Of a stretch of 64,000 nucleotides of DNA, positions 1 to 11,742 are shown piece after piece. The position numbers were made by a program, and so were the translations under genes. The first letter of the stretch is position 1, and every line of letters starts with the position of its first letter. The DNA comes from Thunnus maccoyii (lineage: Eukaryota > Chordata > Actinopteri > Scombriformes > Scombridae): positions 5,133,001-5,197,000 of the forward strand of contig NC_056551.1 in NCBI RefSeq assembly GCF_910596095.1, read 5' to 3'. The notes under the pieces were generated by a model, which saw only the letters and a list, made by a program, of their open reading frames with translations, searched no databases and was not told the DNA's origin.

Positions 1-3000
1 CGCCATCCTCAGGATGCTAAATGCATACTTCTTTTTAAATTATATCATGACGCATCCTCCTTGTTTTTTCCTGCTTCTCCCTAAATGACGTGACGATGCA
101 CTTGTGAGTAATCCATCATTAGAATTTACCATTTCCTTTTGGGGGTTTTTTTAATAAGCAAAATAAGATAAGTGAAATGAGAAAATAATTCCACTTGGTA
201 AATCTGCATAATTTAGCATTTCTTGCATTTTCATTTGAAACTCTGGTTTCAAAGACACATCCGGACTAAATGATGAAGTTATTAAGTTAACTTTTATCTC
301 CTTGCGCTTAAATCAGCTGGAGGAGAGCGGGAACACCTGCAGAAGGTATCAAACAGCAAGACAACAAACAATGAGCCTCTGTTTGATGTCCAACTAAAAA
401 CGACTGGTTGTGAATCCAAACAAAGTGACACCTGCTAGAGATTCAGGAGGGTCAAGGTCAGGTTCAGGCAGCAAAAAACAGACCAGGCTTTAAACATTAA
501 GAAAGGACTGAAGAGAGAAGAGAAAAGCAGTTTGCATGATTACAATATGTAATCACCCCTAAAACCACAGATTGTCATTTTAACATTTGTGTTGGAATTA
601 AACAAATCAGATACAAGCTGTTCATCAGAGAGCTTTAGAGGTGCTGGTATTTGACTTTGGACAGAGCCATGCTAGCTGGTGTCCCCTTTCACCCGTCTTA
701 TCATTTCTCAGTTTGTACATCCTCGATTCCTTTCCTTGCCTCCTCTCCTTGCGTCTTAGTCCCTCCCACCTGAGAAGTGAGCAGAGGAAGCGAGGAGGAG
801 ACATGAGGAGACGAGGAGACGAGGAGGCAGGAAATAGAGAAATGAGAAGAGCCCTCAGTCTTCATGCTAGGCTAGGCTAATCACATGCTGTCTCCATTGC
901 ATTGAGTGTGGTATCGATCTCATCATCTCAAGAAGAAGAAGAAAATTAGCATATTTCTGAAAATGTTAGACTACTCCTCTAGTCCCAAAAGTTAATACAG
1001 AATTTTTAGGCAAATTTCAGCACCTACTGACAAAAATCTGTAACATTAGTAGTTAAAGAGATTAATTGTAATACTGAAGATAGATCATGACTACTCAAAA
1101 AATAGATTTTCCTTTTACTTCACTTCACTTCACATGCAGGACCAGAGCAGCAGACTGAAGTCCAGACAACTCAGCCCAGCCCTCGATTTGGTGGAGCTAA
1201 TTTAATAAAGATGTACAAATTATAAGTCATGCCTTCATTACCATTGGAGGAGCCCTTTGCTGCACATTGAAACATCACAACCTCGCAGCAGAGACTTCAT
1301 TTGTTTGCTTGTAGCTCCAGGAGAGACACTTGTGCGTGACCAGGAATCCATGTCTTACATGATCTCATCACCCAAGAAATACAAGTTACACTTTCAAAAC
1401 TGCATAACTCACAATCTGATGTTCCCTGGGTTGAACGGGTTACGTAAAGTATGAATTAAGTTGACTGAAAGAGCAATGAGAGTATTCATTTTAACATTAA
1501 GGTGAATGTTGTATGTTGAACAGTGTGGATAACACATTTGGAATTCAATTGGTTCAAAATATAAAACAAAGCTGCAACAAATAAAATAACAATCAGCACT
1601 GACCTACTGTATATTACAAGCTACTGTATGTCAAAGTATTGTGAGTAGATGATGATAATATACTGTACTGCTGGGTATCCACAGTGGCTGCTGTTAAGTA
1701 AAAGTTATATCCTTGCTTTTAAGTCTAAACCCCTGCTAGCAGCCTTATGAAATCTTCATTACATCCTCAAAGAGAAAGGGTTGGAAGGAGTGAGCAACAT
1801 GATGATTTAGCTTTTCTTTGAGCCTTACCAACAGTAGAGCCACAAATTAATACACAGTATGATATTCATGAATAATGAATTTGTTTTATATGATTTGATA
1901 GTAAAGAATATTATAAATGTATGAAATAGAACTTCAGTCAAATATAATTATTCATCTAAAAAGTTTGAAACTTTGCCACAATCACATAAAAATACACGTG
2001 AGGGCTTTAAAGAATTTATTAAAAAAAAAAAAATCAGTTCATCTTTTAGAAGAGTAAAAGATGGATTGCAGGATCTGCACCACTGCAACTCCCTGACAGC
2101 AAATGCTCTTTTCCCCCTATAGTTTTCATAAAATATATACAATATAATTATTATTTTAAAAGATAAACCAAACATGAAAGGTTGTCTCCTCTGTATAGAG
2201 AATCCTCTGCAGCTCCCGTTCTGTTGTTTACCTCTACGCTCGTTAACAACAACAGTTCCAAGAAGAAATCCAAACAAGACGAGGAGGGTTGATTCTCTCG
2301 TTGGGTCCTGAGAGGCTGTGAAAACCCGTAACGTAATTCCTCTGACAGCAGATTGCCACCGGCAGCTCTGCAGGGGACACATGACTGAACAGTTCAAGAG
2401 CGTATGGAGGAAATTTAATCCACACTATTCACCTTCTCCAATATGCAGGCTGATTTACAGCCAAGTGCACTCGACGGCGGTCTCCGAGGAAGCACAGAGA
2501 ACAAACTTGGAGAATATGCAAGCAAACCTCGATGATAAATTCAAACCATGTTACAGTCTTATGGCTGCGTGTGGTTTTAGTATTGCCCTGCTCATTTTCA
2601 AGATACCTCATGGAATGTGACTCATATCAGGGAAAAAAGTCTGCAGCTCTAAGTCAGCATGTTATGCTTTTTCTCAAGCTGTTCTTTTAAGAATTGATCT
2701 TTTGAAATGTCTCCTGTCACAAAAAAAAAAAGTCAAATCTGACTGACAAATCCTGTTGTTTGTAGGGAATAAGACTTCAGGAGTTGTGTATCAGTGAGAC
2801 AGCATAACAATTGTGTTGTGAAATCAATGCGTCAATACAGATTTTGATGTTTTTTTATTTTTTATTTTTGTCTGGATGTGACAGCACACAAGAATATGAT
2901 GCCATACTGCAGAAAATGGGGGAAATATCTGTCTCTTTAGCCTCGAAATGCTCCACTATGTTCACCAGCTAGTCTGTTTCTGTTTGCCATTTGGTGCTGA

Positions 3001-4813
3001 GTAAGTACAGTACAGTGGGTTTTTGGAGCTTTTCCTCTGAAAACAGCTGCCTGCTGCAGCCAAAAATAACATTATGAGAGCGCTGAGAGTCAATCAAAAC
3101 AGTCAGCCAGACAGCTAAACAATGAGCTGAAACTCGTTATACAGCTCCGTAAAGCAGAGGAGAGTTGCAGAGCCCGTTCATTACATTCATTTTGCCAATC
3201 AAAAATAAACTGAGGATGTGATTTAGTTCCTGCAGTCAACTCAAAATTGTTGCTACACTTGCATGCTCTTCTCACTGCAACATTACAATGCAACCTTTTG
3301 ATCGTGGTGGCGTACTAAAGCTGTCAGTGCTCTGTTATTTGAAAGCTATGCTGACACTTGTACATAATTTACATAATAATCAATTCTATGTATAACACTA
3401 AACTTAAAGTATAATTTTGCCTATAACTTGTTGTATGACTGCTTATGCTGACTTCTTCCTAGATCTCAGTAATTAATTTACAATCTACAGTCATAACTAA
3501 AAGGAATAATGGGCAAAAAGTTGTAATAAACAAAATGATCCCTTGAACTGTCTTTGAAAAGAAAAAGTTTGACACTCTTGTTGAGGGAAAATTAGATTCT
3601 ACCTTAGTCAGTCACTGTTAAACACGGTAAAACAAACAACAATGATAACAACAACAACAAAACAATTGCTTATTGTCTGTGATGACTGCCAGCTGTGGGC
3701 CCCTCATACACACCTCTGTATTCCTGTGTTGCAGCAGGCCTTTGATCAGGTAATTGCCCCTTCGGCCCCCGGAGTTAGCATCCCCCATATGTTGCTATGA
3801 CGACCACCTCTCCAGAATCCATCTGTGTGTGCCCTTCACAGCCTTTTTAAGATGGACTTATATGTTACGAGGCTGTGAGTGACAGAGGGAAAGGGCAGCG
3901 GGACGCTACAAGAAGCACCCCGACCACTTGAAGCTTTTTATGACTGCTCATGTATGGTGGTGAACGCGTGTGTATGTATGTGTGTGTTTCTTTTTGTCTC
4001 TCATTTTGTGTGTCTGTTTTTTGTTGGCTTTTTTTCCCCACGCTCCCGCCCTGCTGCCTCTATACACCCTTTGCCGTCTCCACACACATCCGAGATGATC
4101 TTCATGTAAGTGTCGCTCCCGGAATGATGAAACGCAAACTGTATTAAGGATTCTCTTTGTTTCACTATCTGAGACAAAGCAGATCCACATATGCATGTTA
4201 TGAGGGAATCAGAGCGCAGGTGGAGCTAGGGGGAAACAGTTCGGGGGCTCAGGATGCTGTTTGAACACACTTTGAGGAGTGAGACACATTCTCTGTTGCA
4301 GGGCATACAACTCTGTGACACTGTGAAGATTGTCAGACACAAACTAGTCAAGTCCCTCTGTGACAAATTTAAATTCACATTATAAAGAGATTTCCCCCTT
4401 TTATTTCAGCCCAAATAAGGTTATTAAAATAATATCTCTCCACACTAACAGAGTCATATTATATATTTTGTATCATGTTGTAGTTTTTTTGCACCATCAT
4501 CATATGGAAATATATATATAGTGCATCATTTTTAGATACATTTCCCCAGATGTCAGCCTGACATATTTGGTATGTTGGAATACCATATATGTCTAGTGTA
4601 GTGGATCTCCACTATAATCTAAATAAAATTTGATGATTAGTTAAAGAGGTTTGCAATTATAGCGTTGCCCGGGGTTCATGAGGAACAAAAAACAAAGCAA
4701 ATCCACACTTGAAAGCGACACCAACACATTGTTGACAGCTTCAACTGAAAAAGTGTCTCATAATGAACCTTGCTCGAGGCCACTGCGGTAGTAGACGCAG
4801 TTGGAGGTCAGGG
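1..4813. other. Gene-poor flank downstream of htr1a
   Basis: I recognise no exon here on either strand. The open frames are short, show no familiar domain and are not flanked by convincing splice sites. The stretch is AT-rich, with a purine-rich block of GAGGA-type repeats at about 780-850, a small ACA run near 3645-3662 and a GT/T-rich patch near 3960-4030. It could hold distal regulatory DNA for htr1a, but the sequence alone does not show this. Confidence 0.5.
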
Positions 4814-5655
4814 GACTTATTCACAAACACTTTCTAGCAAGGAGTCCTAGCTTAGGAGTGATATAGAAAAATTCTCAGAGCAACTATGAGCGAGGAAGGG
4901 ACAGAAACTTTTACCTTAGTGAGGAGGTGTAGATGACCCTGTTGCTAGGTATGACTCATTCTTTTAAAAGGTGTAGGAGCTGACCAATCCTTAATGATAA
5001 TGGGCATATAATAGACAGAGAAGTCAATAGACCTAATCATGGAATTTAGTCTTTATTAAGACATGGTGTAATTATAAATACTATTTTATGTGATGAACAT
5101 CTCTGTTGAATAAATTGTAAGTCATACTTTAAAAGTAGCCTATGAAATGTCTTAAAACACAGGCTGGTCATTTTAGTACTTCATCTATTTGATATTAACG
5201 GGGGTAATGGCTGCGCTTTCATCAGTTTCTGTGATTGCTGGCCAGTCTGTATAAGAAGCAGCGAGGGTTTGCATGTATATCTTTTTTTTCAGCTTCCAGC
5301 AAATTCCAAATTTTTTCCCAGTTGCTAAATATCTTAGTGTTGTGATCACTTTCATTTCTGGTATTATCACGTTATTGCGTTGGGTGGGAGATGTGTGTGT
5401 GTCTCTAATGAGGTCGACCACAAACATTATCCCTGCACGATCTAATCTGCAGCGTCTCATTAACTCACTGTCATTCAGCGTTTGGAGAATATTTCTCCTG
5501 CCGCTTTGTCTTTCCGACATTTTCTCCTCTGCTTAAGTCCTCCTCCCTACTCCCAACAGTTTTTTACTTTAGGAGCTCTCTTATAGGCTAAGATGCTTTA
5601 TGCATAACTTTTATCTTTATCAGAATCTAGTCTTAACTGTGAATAAAGGGAGGTT
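4814..5655 (-). mobile_element. Decayed PIF/Harbinger-type DNA transposon
   Basis: The block carries a minus-strand fragment resembling the N-terminal part of a HARBI1/PIF-Harbinger transposase (separate entry). Its edges show a weak terminal inverted similarity: TTATTCACA followed by an ACTAG-like stretch near 4816 matches, in reverse complement, the region around 5630-5653. I could not identify a target-site duplication, so the exact ends are uncertain. The catalytic DDE part is missing, so the element cannot be autonomous. Confidence 0.5.
5185..5520 (-). pseudogene. Truncated Harbinger transposase N-terminal fragment
   Basis: This 111-codon open frame begins MSERQSGRR and contains the order 'LMRRCRLDRAGI - VDLIRDTH - RNNVIIPEMKVITTLRYLATGKK'. 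That order matches the region before the catalytic domain in PIF/Harbinger transposases and the domesticated HARBI1 protein: an arginine/aspartate-rich helix, then PEMKVITTLRYLATG. Family members run to roughly 350 residues; here the similarity stops soon after ATGKK and the tail is unrelated, so no DDE nuclease remains. It is best read as a remnant. Only the family assignment is firm, from the motif order. Confidence 0.65.
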
Positions 5656-6593
5656 CTTAGAAAATGTCACGATTATAAGAATTTCTTCACTGCGAGCAAC
5701 TGTTTGTACCAGAAAACTTTATGAACACTGCTGTCATCGTTTCCATGCACATCCGTAAATAGTTTGCAGGTACTGAGTGACAAGAATCTGAACTGGAAGA
5801 GGAAGAAACTCTGAAGGAAAGATGTGAAGAAGCCTGTCTGGAAACAATGACAATCACGCTCATGTGGTCTAAAAGAAGATTTGGGAATGAAACAGCAGTG
5901 TGGGTGTTGTTTTTGTTTTTTGTTTTTTTCCATTTTTCAGTGCATATGCTAAACAGACCCATTTCAGTCTTTTAATGGAATATGGAATGGTGCCCTCAAT
6001 AAGAGCTCTAGATAAATGCTGTAATGTGCCTACTGAGTGTTGCTCATTTGGATCCTTATTTTCCATGTATCTAATTGCCACATATATCAAAGTATTTGAA
6101 GATGTGAGTGAAATATAATATTATTTTAGAGTATGTTAAGGCTGTAACTTACGATGATGATGACTGATCATTATCTATGAATCACTTATTATTTTTTCAG
6201 TGAACAGTGAATAGTGTTGGAAAATAATGAAAAGTAGCGACAGTCTTCAAGTTTCTTGTTTTGTCTAAACAAAAGTCCAAAATCCAAAGATATTCAATTT
6301 ATAAAAATATAAAAGCACAAAACCTCATATTTATGAAGCTTCTTAAATTACTTAAACAATTAATCGATTTTAAAAATTTGTTTACAGTTAAATTTCTATT
6401 CACTAATCTTTAGAACGTCCTAAAATATGTCCAAGTTAGTCACATGAAACGCACTTTTACTTTCGCCTTATTTTACAGCTTATTTCAGAATTCATTCAGT
6501 TTGCAGATGCTGGATGTGAATTGAATGAATGAATTGATATTTGCACCCAAGTTGTAAAATTATGACTTCAGATAAATTATTAAAAAGTATTTC
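5656..6593. other. Intergenic sequence with a dispersed repeat
   Basis: No gene is recognised. About 6170-6400 resembles a repeat widespread in teleost genomes: an AAAAGTCCAAAATCCAAAGATATTCA-like core, AT-rich filler, then AATTAATCGATT. Related pieces occur near 12920-13080, 13500-13570 and, in the opposite orientation, 32730-32890. Confidence 0.4.
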
Positions 6594-6599
6594 TTTATT
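6594..6599 (-). terminator. Candidate poly(A) signal of htr1a
   Basis: AATAAA on the minus strand about 300 bases past the htr1a stop codon. A second AATAAA lies closer, at 6761-6766. Either could end the transcript. Confidence 0.4.
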
Positions 6600-6896
6600 G
6601 AACGTTACAGAACATGATGAGGAACAATGGAGCTTCAATCAAACGATTACAGCTTTATCTATGCATAGGCTACAGACACTGGGAATATTTCAATACTGTT
6701 AACGACGGTGATGATCAACGAAAGCCATGATGAGCCCTCTCTTCAGTTTTAGCGTCATTCTTTATTCAGGACAATCTCAGTCTGCCGTTTTTATAGGCTG
6801 ATGGCTTTTCGGGCTGCTCCTCTTTTCACTTGATGTCTTCGGATCAAACTTCAATGATCCGGTGAATCTATGATGACACCAAGAAAACTGAAACCA

Positions 6897-8147
6897 TCAC
6901 GGTCTGCAGAAATGACACTTGATTATTTTCTTAAAAGCGCTCTGAAAGTCTTTGTTGAAGTAGGCGTAAATAATGGGGTTGAGCAATGAGTTGGAGTAGC
7001 CCAGCCAGATTATGACATGTTCCAGCCAAATGGGCATGTAGCACGATTCCTGGCAAAAAGGCATAACCAGGGCGACGATGAAGAAAGGCAGCCAGCAGAG
7101 GATGAAGGTGCCCATGATGATGCCCAGAGTTTTCACCGTTTTGCGCTCCCGTGCCAGCGCGATCTTCCTCTTGGCCTCGGTCGCCTTCTCGTGTCTGCTC
7201 TCGAACAGCGGCACGGAGCTCGGGGTGTTGGGCAGGGGCAGGTTGCCTTTGGAGTTACTGTGAACTTCGATGATCTCCAGAGACTCGCCGTCCTCCGCGT
7301 GTTTCACCGCGCCGTTGACACTCGGCAGCGGCCGGGGCTCCACACTCCGTTTCCAGCTCTTGCCCTGCGCGTCTCCGGGCGACTTTTTGTGGAACAGGGC
7401 GGGAGATAACGCCAAGCAAGAGTCGGACACTTTCTTTTTCTCTGTTTTACGCACAGTCCTCCTGATCCGAAATCTTGCAGCTTTGAATATCCGCCCGTAT
7501 AAAACCAGCATCAGTGTCAGCGGGATGTAAAAAGCCCCGAATGTGGAGTATATTGTGTACCAGGGGTCTTGCCTGATCTTACACTGCTTAGGGTTTGCCC
7601 TGTCCTCTGCCATGCTGCTGGGCTGGGAGCGCATGATCAGCATAGGAGGCACTGAGATGGAGAACCCGACGAGCCAAGTGACACTGATGAGGACCGCTGC
7701 CCTCCGCGGCGTCCTCTTCTTCATGTAGTCTATGGGCTCGGTTATCGCCCAGTATCTGTCCAGAGCTATGGCGCACAGGTGCAGGATGGACGACGTGCAG
7801 CATAACACATCCAGAGAGATGAAGATGTCGCACGGAACCTGCCCGAGAGTCCACCCGTTTAAGACCTGGTAAAGCGCCGCCATGGGCAGCACCAGCACCG
7901 ACACCATCAGGTCGGTGACAGCCAGAGAACCGATCAGGTAGTTGGCCACATTCTGCAGAGACCGCTCCAAGGCGATGGCTGCAACCACGCACGCGTTACC
8001 AAATATTGCACACAAGATGAGCGCGCCAAGCAGGAAGGATGTGACCACTTGATAACTCAGCTTCACCTCCTCGTCTTCAGGTTTGGAGGTTTCGTTGGAA
8101 GAATTGTGAAACTGAAACCAGGCTGTCGTGTTGTTTGCGTCCTCCAT
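6897..8147 (-). CDS. htr1a: 5-hydroxytryptamine (serotonin) receptor 1A
   Basis: This is a single-exon class A GPCR of 416 residues (mammalian HTR1A is about 420). It is a plasma-membrane receptor that binds serotonin and couples to Gi/o, lowering cAMP and opening GIRK channels. Visible hallmarks are Asn51 in TM1 (GNACVV), Asp79 in TM2 (LAVTDLMVS), the amine-binding Asp113 in TM3, the DRY motif at 130-132, a long basic third intracellular loop, CWLPFF in TM6 and NPIIY at 390-394 in TM7. The N-terminus has sequons at N5, N6, N15 and N18. The C-terminus is short and cysteine-containing (KCHFCRP), fitting palmitoylation. I chose the ATG at 8147 because the open frame upstream of it has only a GTG and no ATG. 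Teleosts often have two htr1a copies; I cannot say which this is. rnf180 and rgs7bp follow it, as in mammals. Confidence 0.97.
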   Translation of the reverse strand: MEDANNTTAWFQFHNSSNETSKPEDEEVKLSYQVVTSFLLGALILCAIFGNACVVAAIALERSLQNVANYLIGSLAVTDLMVSVLVLPMAALYQVLNGWTLGQVPCDIFISLDVLCCTSSILHLCAIALDRYWAITEPIDYMKKRTPRRAAVLISVTWLVGFSISVPPMLIMRSQPSSMAEDRANPKQCKIRQDPWYTIYSTFGAFYIPLTLMLVLYGRIFKAARFRIRRTVRKTEKKKVSDSCLALSPALFHKKSPGDAQGKSWKRSVEPRPLPSVNGAVKHAEDGESLEIIEVHSNSKGNLPLPNTPSSVPLFESRHEKATEAKRKIALARERKTVKTLGIIMGTFILCWLPFFIVALVMPFCQESCYMPIWLEHVIIWLGYSNSLLNPIIYAYFNKDFQSAFKKIIKCHFCRP

Positions 8148-8314
8148 TGTTAGTAAACTCGAGTGGTTTGGAGAGTTTCGGCTACTTAGTGGAGAGCCCG
8201 GTGCGCACCACACCGTCGCACCTCGAAGAGCGCATAGTGGACTGCTGAACTGTTTAGTGCAGCAGAGAGGGTCTGAACTGCGAGTGTCGGCTGCTGACTG
8301 AGAATGATGCTGCG

Positions 8315-8322
8315 TCTTTATA
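8315..8322 (-). promoter_or_regulatory. htr1a: TATA box of htr1a
   Basis: TATAAAGA on the minus strand, about 170 bases upstream of the start codon. A transcription start 25-30 bases downstream would give a 5' UTR of roughly 140 bases, plausible for an intronless receptor gene. Confidence 0.55.
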
Positions 8323-8960
8323 CCAGTGATGATAAATGCGTCACTTGTCTGAGAGGATGTAAGGGAGTCTGTTTGTGTCCCTCATCAGTCTGTAGCTCAG
8401 ACACTGAAGATGTTGAAGTTATTAGATAAACTTCGAAAACTTGCAAAGTTCTCTTTTATTTATTTACTCCTCAGGCTGCATGTCAATAATTCAATTGCTG
8501 ATTGCTTTTTAAATGTAATTTTATTGATTCTAATGCAGCATTAGGAAATGTCCTCTCCTTTCCTGAGAGTCATTTTGAAGTCATCTGCAGTGTAGCTATT
8601 GACAGAATATTGTGAAGAATAGGTCTAGATGAAACCGCACTGTAAAAAGTGATTTACAAACGGCTCACTTTTATGTTTTAACATACTACCACAACTAATA
8701 GTAATAATAACATCAAGAACAGCGAAAAAAAAGTTCACAGTAGCTAATTTGAACATTTTTTGCACATTATGTAGTTTTAGTTGTATGTAGAGTTTTGGAA
8801 ATGAGCACAATTTAAAAATATGCTGTTAACAGTTATGTTTATATGGTAAATTATGTTTTTTTTATCCAAGAATGAATGACCTCAATGAATTTACAGTTAA
8901 CTTCATATTAAAAAAGTATTGAGGCGTCTTGGTGCCATTTTTGCCTCAACGGTTGCTGTT

Positions 8961-8981
8961 TTCAGCACCACGGTCAGCGCA
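8961..8981 (+). promoter_or_regulatory. RE1/NRSE-like site (REST/NRSF binding)
   Basis: The half-sites TTCAGCACCAC and GGTCAGCGCA lie together and match the 21-base RE1 consensus at 19 positions with canonical spacing. REST binds RE1 to silence neuronal genes in non-neuronal cells. The site is about 810 bases upstream of the htr1a ATG and 640 upstream of its TATA box. That REST acts here on htr1a is inference. Confidence 0.8.
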
Positions 8982-8988
8982 CTGGAGC

Positions 8989-9015
8989 CGCCAGGTGTGA
9001 CACTGCCACCTGGCG
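8989..9015. promoter_or_regulatory. Inverted pair of E-boxes beside the RE1
   Basis: CGCCAGGTG and CACCTGGCG form a perfect 9-base inverted repeat with a 9-base spacer. Each arm contains a CAGGTG/CACCTG E-box, the type bound by Snail, ZEB and E-proteins. It starts 8 bases after the RE1-like site, suggesting a composite silencer or enhancer. Confidence 0.5.
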
Positions 9016-11490
9016 TGGGTCCGCTTTCATAACAATTACAAAAATGACGTAAAAAGCTACAGGCTTGTGACTGTTATTTCAAATATATACGTCTACAATA
9101 TACTTGAAAAAAAGGGTGACATTAGGATGGAAATTCTGAATTATATATGAAAAGAATTTTGGTTACAAACAAGCTTGGGATGTTGCCCCTTTATTGGCTC
9201 CAGCATTTCTCAGCCTTTGTGCATTGTTCCCTCTTAGTTCAAGTGGAGTGCACACAGTAGCCACACATGACCATCAGTGGTGCTGGAACAGTTGGTTTCC
9301 CGGGTTTTCTGTGTGCTAGTTAGTTTGTGGTATGATTAAGGACAACGTTATTGAGGATTATGCAACATGTAAACACAGTATAAACTGAAATGATAAAGGT
9401 CTTAAAACTCGATTTTGACATATGGACCCACTCTACTAGATAGGGCCAAATCATAAGGTAACAATGCAGGAACCTCCAGTTAATGTTGTACGTTAGTAGT
9501 GCAAATTCCCTTAAAAATCTGCAGTTACAGTAGTCAAATTACTAAAAATCAATTGACACATTATGGGACCTTTGGGCCCCTAGAGTCTGGGGTCCTAGGG
9601 TTGTTGGCCACTTTGCCTGGTTGGTAATCCAGCCCTACTGTTTTAGTTTTGAGCAGAGATTTAATAAGCTCTGGATGTGACTGAATTTTATGCAATGTAT
9701 TTAAAATGTATGTTATGTTATGTTATGTTGTTGTCTTGATTTAATAAGAAGAATAACAATAATAATAATACATTTAATTTGTACCGCACTTTTCATTCAT
9801 AGTGAATCTCAAAGTGCTACAGCATTAAAAAAAAAAAACATACAACACACAACATAAAGAAAATAGGAGTTAAGATGAAAAAACCTTTCTAGAAAGGTTT
9901 TAAGGCATTTTTTTAAGAGTCTAGGGTCTGTGCTGCCCTCAGATGGTTAGGAAGGCTCTTCCACTAGCGTGCTGCAGCAGAGCAGAAGGCTCGATCCCCC
10001 ATGGTACAGAGCTTGGTAGGCTACTGTGGGACCGGGGGAGCAAGCTGCTGGCAGATCTGAGGGTGTGGGTGGAGGTTTGTGGTATCAGTTCCTGCATAGA
10101 GTCTAAGCCTCCCCAAAATGATCGTGGAAATATTATGCTGAAGCTTTTTGTGAATTACTTGGTTTGCTGATAGCTAACAGGTTATTTTGGTGACAGAGAG
10201 AGCGAGCAAGTGTGGCGCATAGGAAATTGCCACTGATTTAAATATGTTATTCTTTTTATATGTATAAAACTTTATTTTGAATGTTAAAAGAATTTGTTTT
10301 GCCTGTCTGTGGCAAGCGCAGCACGCACGGTGCACAGGAACAAAGAGGTGAGGGGTTTATTCAGATGAAGCAGTACAAAGCGAGCTGTTGGTGTTGCTGT
10401 GCTGAGAATAGATGTCTCAGAACCACGTCTGTGTCTGAAACACTGTCACTCCGCTGACACTTCAGTGATTTTATCAACAAGAGCAAACTATATTCTTTCA
10501 TCAAATGCACAGAAATAACGGAATAATAATATATAATACAAATAAAGTAAATTTAATCAAACATTCTCCAGCCTAATCGACATAAAAAATATAAAGTATA
10601 ATGTGGTTAAAGCAGTAAAGAAGTCTGCATTGATTTATACATTAATATGATTGATTCTGACAGTATCAGTTGCTTCATACTGTATGGAAAGCTTCTCCTT
10701 CAGGTCGTTAAATCCTTGCAGCACCTGAGGGCAGCAGGACGCGTATGTTAATTAATCTGCAGCTCTGTACACTTCAGACAGACTCAGCATTCTGCCTTTT
10801 ATGCGGGAGACATCGGATTACCCGAACTCTTTAATCATGAAACTTCTTTCCAACTTTGTTTGCAGTTTTTCAGCAGTTCATATTTTATTCTTGAAATGCC
10901 TTACAATACTAATACTGTTGCATCTTCTGTTGCGATATGATGTGACGATTTACAACATGAGAGTAGAATTAAGACTGAAAAAGCATTAAATGATGCGATA
11001 AACCGCTTCATCAAAGTACTTACAAAAAATATATCTTTCTTTAATGAATTGTTAAAAAAGCAGCAACATGTTATGTATTCACATGGTACTGTCCATTCCC
11101 CTATTGCCGACTTTTAGCCTCTCCAAGCATGATTCTGGCGCCGTCCATGAGTTCCTAGGGAGGCGCATGTCCATTGATGGATTTGTATGTGAGTAGCAGG
11201 GCTTTGTAGTCAATCATGAAGGAGACAGGGAACCAGTGCAAAGAAAACAGAACTGGTGTTATGTGTTCGTGTTTTCGCACTCTCATCAGGATTCCTGCAG
11301 CGCTGCTGTGAATGCACTGGAGCATTTAGATGCTCCTGCCAGGGATCCCTATGAGGAGCGCATTGCAGTGTGGAGGAGATACAGGCAAGTTGTCAGAGGG
11401 CCAGAACAAGAACAAGAAGTTGTAGCCTCCAAACTAAGTCACAACTTTTCTTTATTTAAATTAATTAGTTTATTAAACGAGTGTTCTTTT
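9016..11490. repeat. Repeat-rich intergenic block between htr1a and rnf180
   Basis: No gene is recognised between the htr1a upstream region and the rnf180 promoter. About 9740-10150 and 11080-11430 resemble two parts of one dispersed teleost repeat. The first has an AAT run, then a 'CACTTTTCATTC...CTCAAAGTGCTACA' type start. The second has 'GGATTTGTATGTGAGTAGCAGGG...GGGAACCAGTGCAAAG'. Sequence near 10200-11050 may be a later insertion between them. Boundaries are approximate. Confidence 0.35.
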
Positions 11491-11570
11491 CTCTTCTCTT
11501 CTCTTCTCTTCTCTTCTCTTCTCTTCTCTTCTCTTCTCTTCTCTTCTCTTCTCTTCTCTTCTCTTCTCTT
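11491..11570 (+). repeat. Pentanucleotide microsatellite (CTCTT)16
   Basis: Sixteen uninterrupted CTCTT units, a pure pyrimidine tract ending about 40 bases before the CCAAT/CRE/TATA cluster proposed as the rnf180 promoter. Perfect repeats of this length are usually polymorphic. Confidence 0.97.
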
Positions 11571-11608
11571 TTAGTTGATCTCGAAAGAACGTAGGAAATT
11601 TTTGGTCC

Positions 11609-11742
11609 ATTGGACTTACCGTAGTGTCCTAGCTGTCGTGACGTCAAGGCCTGGCTTATATAGAAAAGGCTTCCTAACTTTCACGTTGTTGTGGACAGTT
11701 CTTCGTAACTATCGCGCAAAAATCTTCCCAGCTATCAGGTAG
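11609..11742 (+). promoter_or_regulatory. rnf180: Candidate rnf180 core promoter and first non-coding exon
   Basis: An inverted CCAAT box (ATTGG, 11609-11613), a perfect palindromic cAMP response element TGACGTCA (11639-11646) and a TATA box TATATAGA (11657-11664) lie in order. Predicted transcription would start near 11690. A splice donor follows, either CAG|GTAGGT at 11739 or TAG|GTGAGT at 11743. Splicing to an acceptor just before the coding exon (AG at 12721-12722 or 12761-12762) would give a short non-coding first exon. The motifs are seen; the assignment to rnf180 is inferred from position and strand. Confidence 0.5.

Noticed and set aside
1948..2397. A 149-codon minus-strand open frame in the left flank
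   Set aside because: It has low-complexity composition, no recognisable motif, and competing frames on both strands.
8148..8213. A 22-residue N-terminal extension of htr1a
   Set aside because: It begins with GTG, not ATG, and has no family similarity. The first ATG at 8147 fits the HTR1A N-terminus.
9270..9285. A second RE1-like half-site, GTGGTGCTGGA, near the htr1a RE1
   Set aside because: It has one mismatch in the core, and the partner half-site is absent at canonical or expanded spacing.
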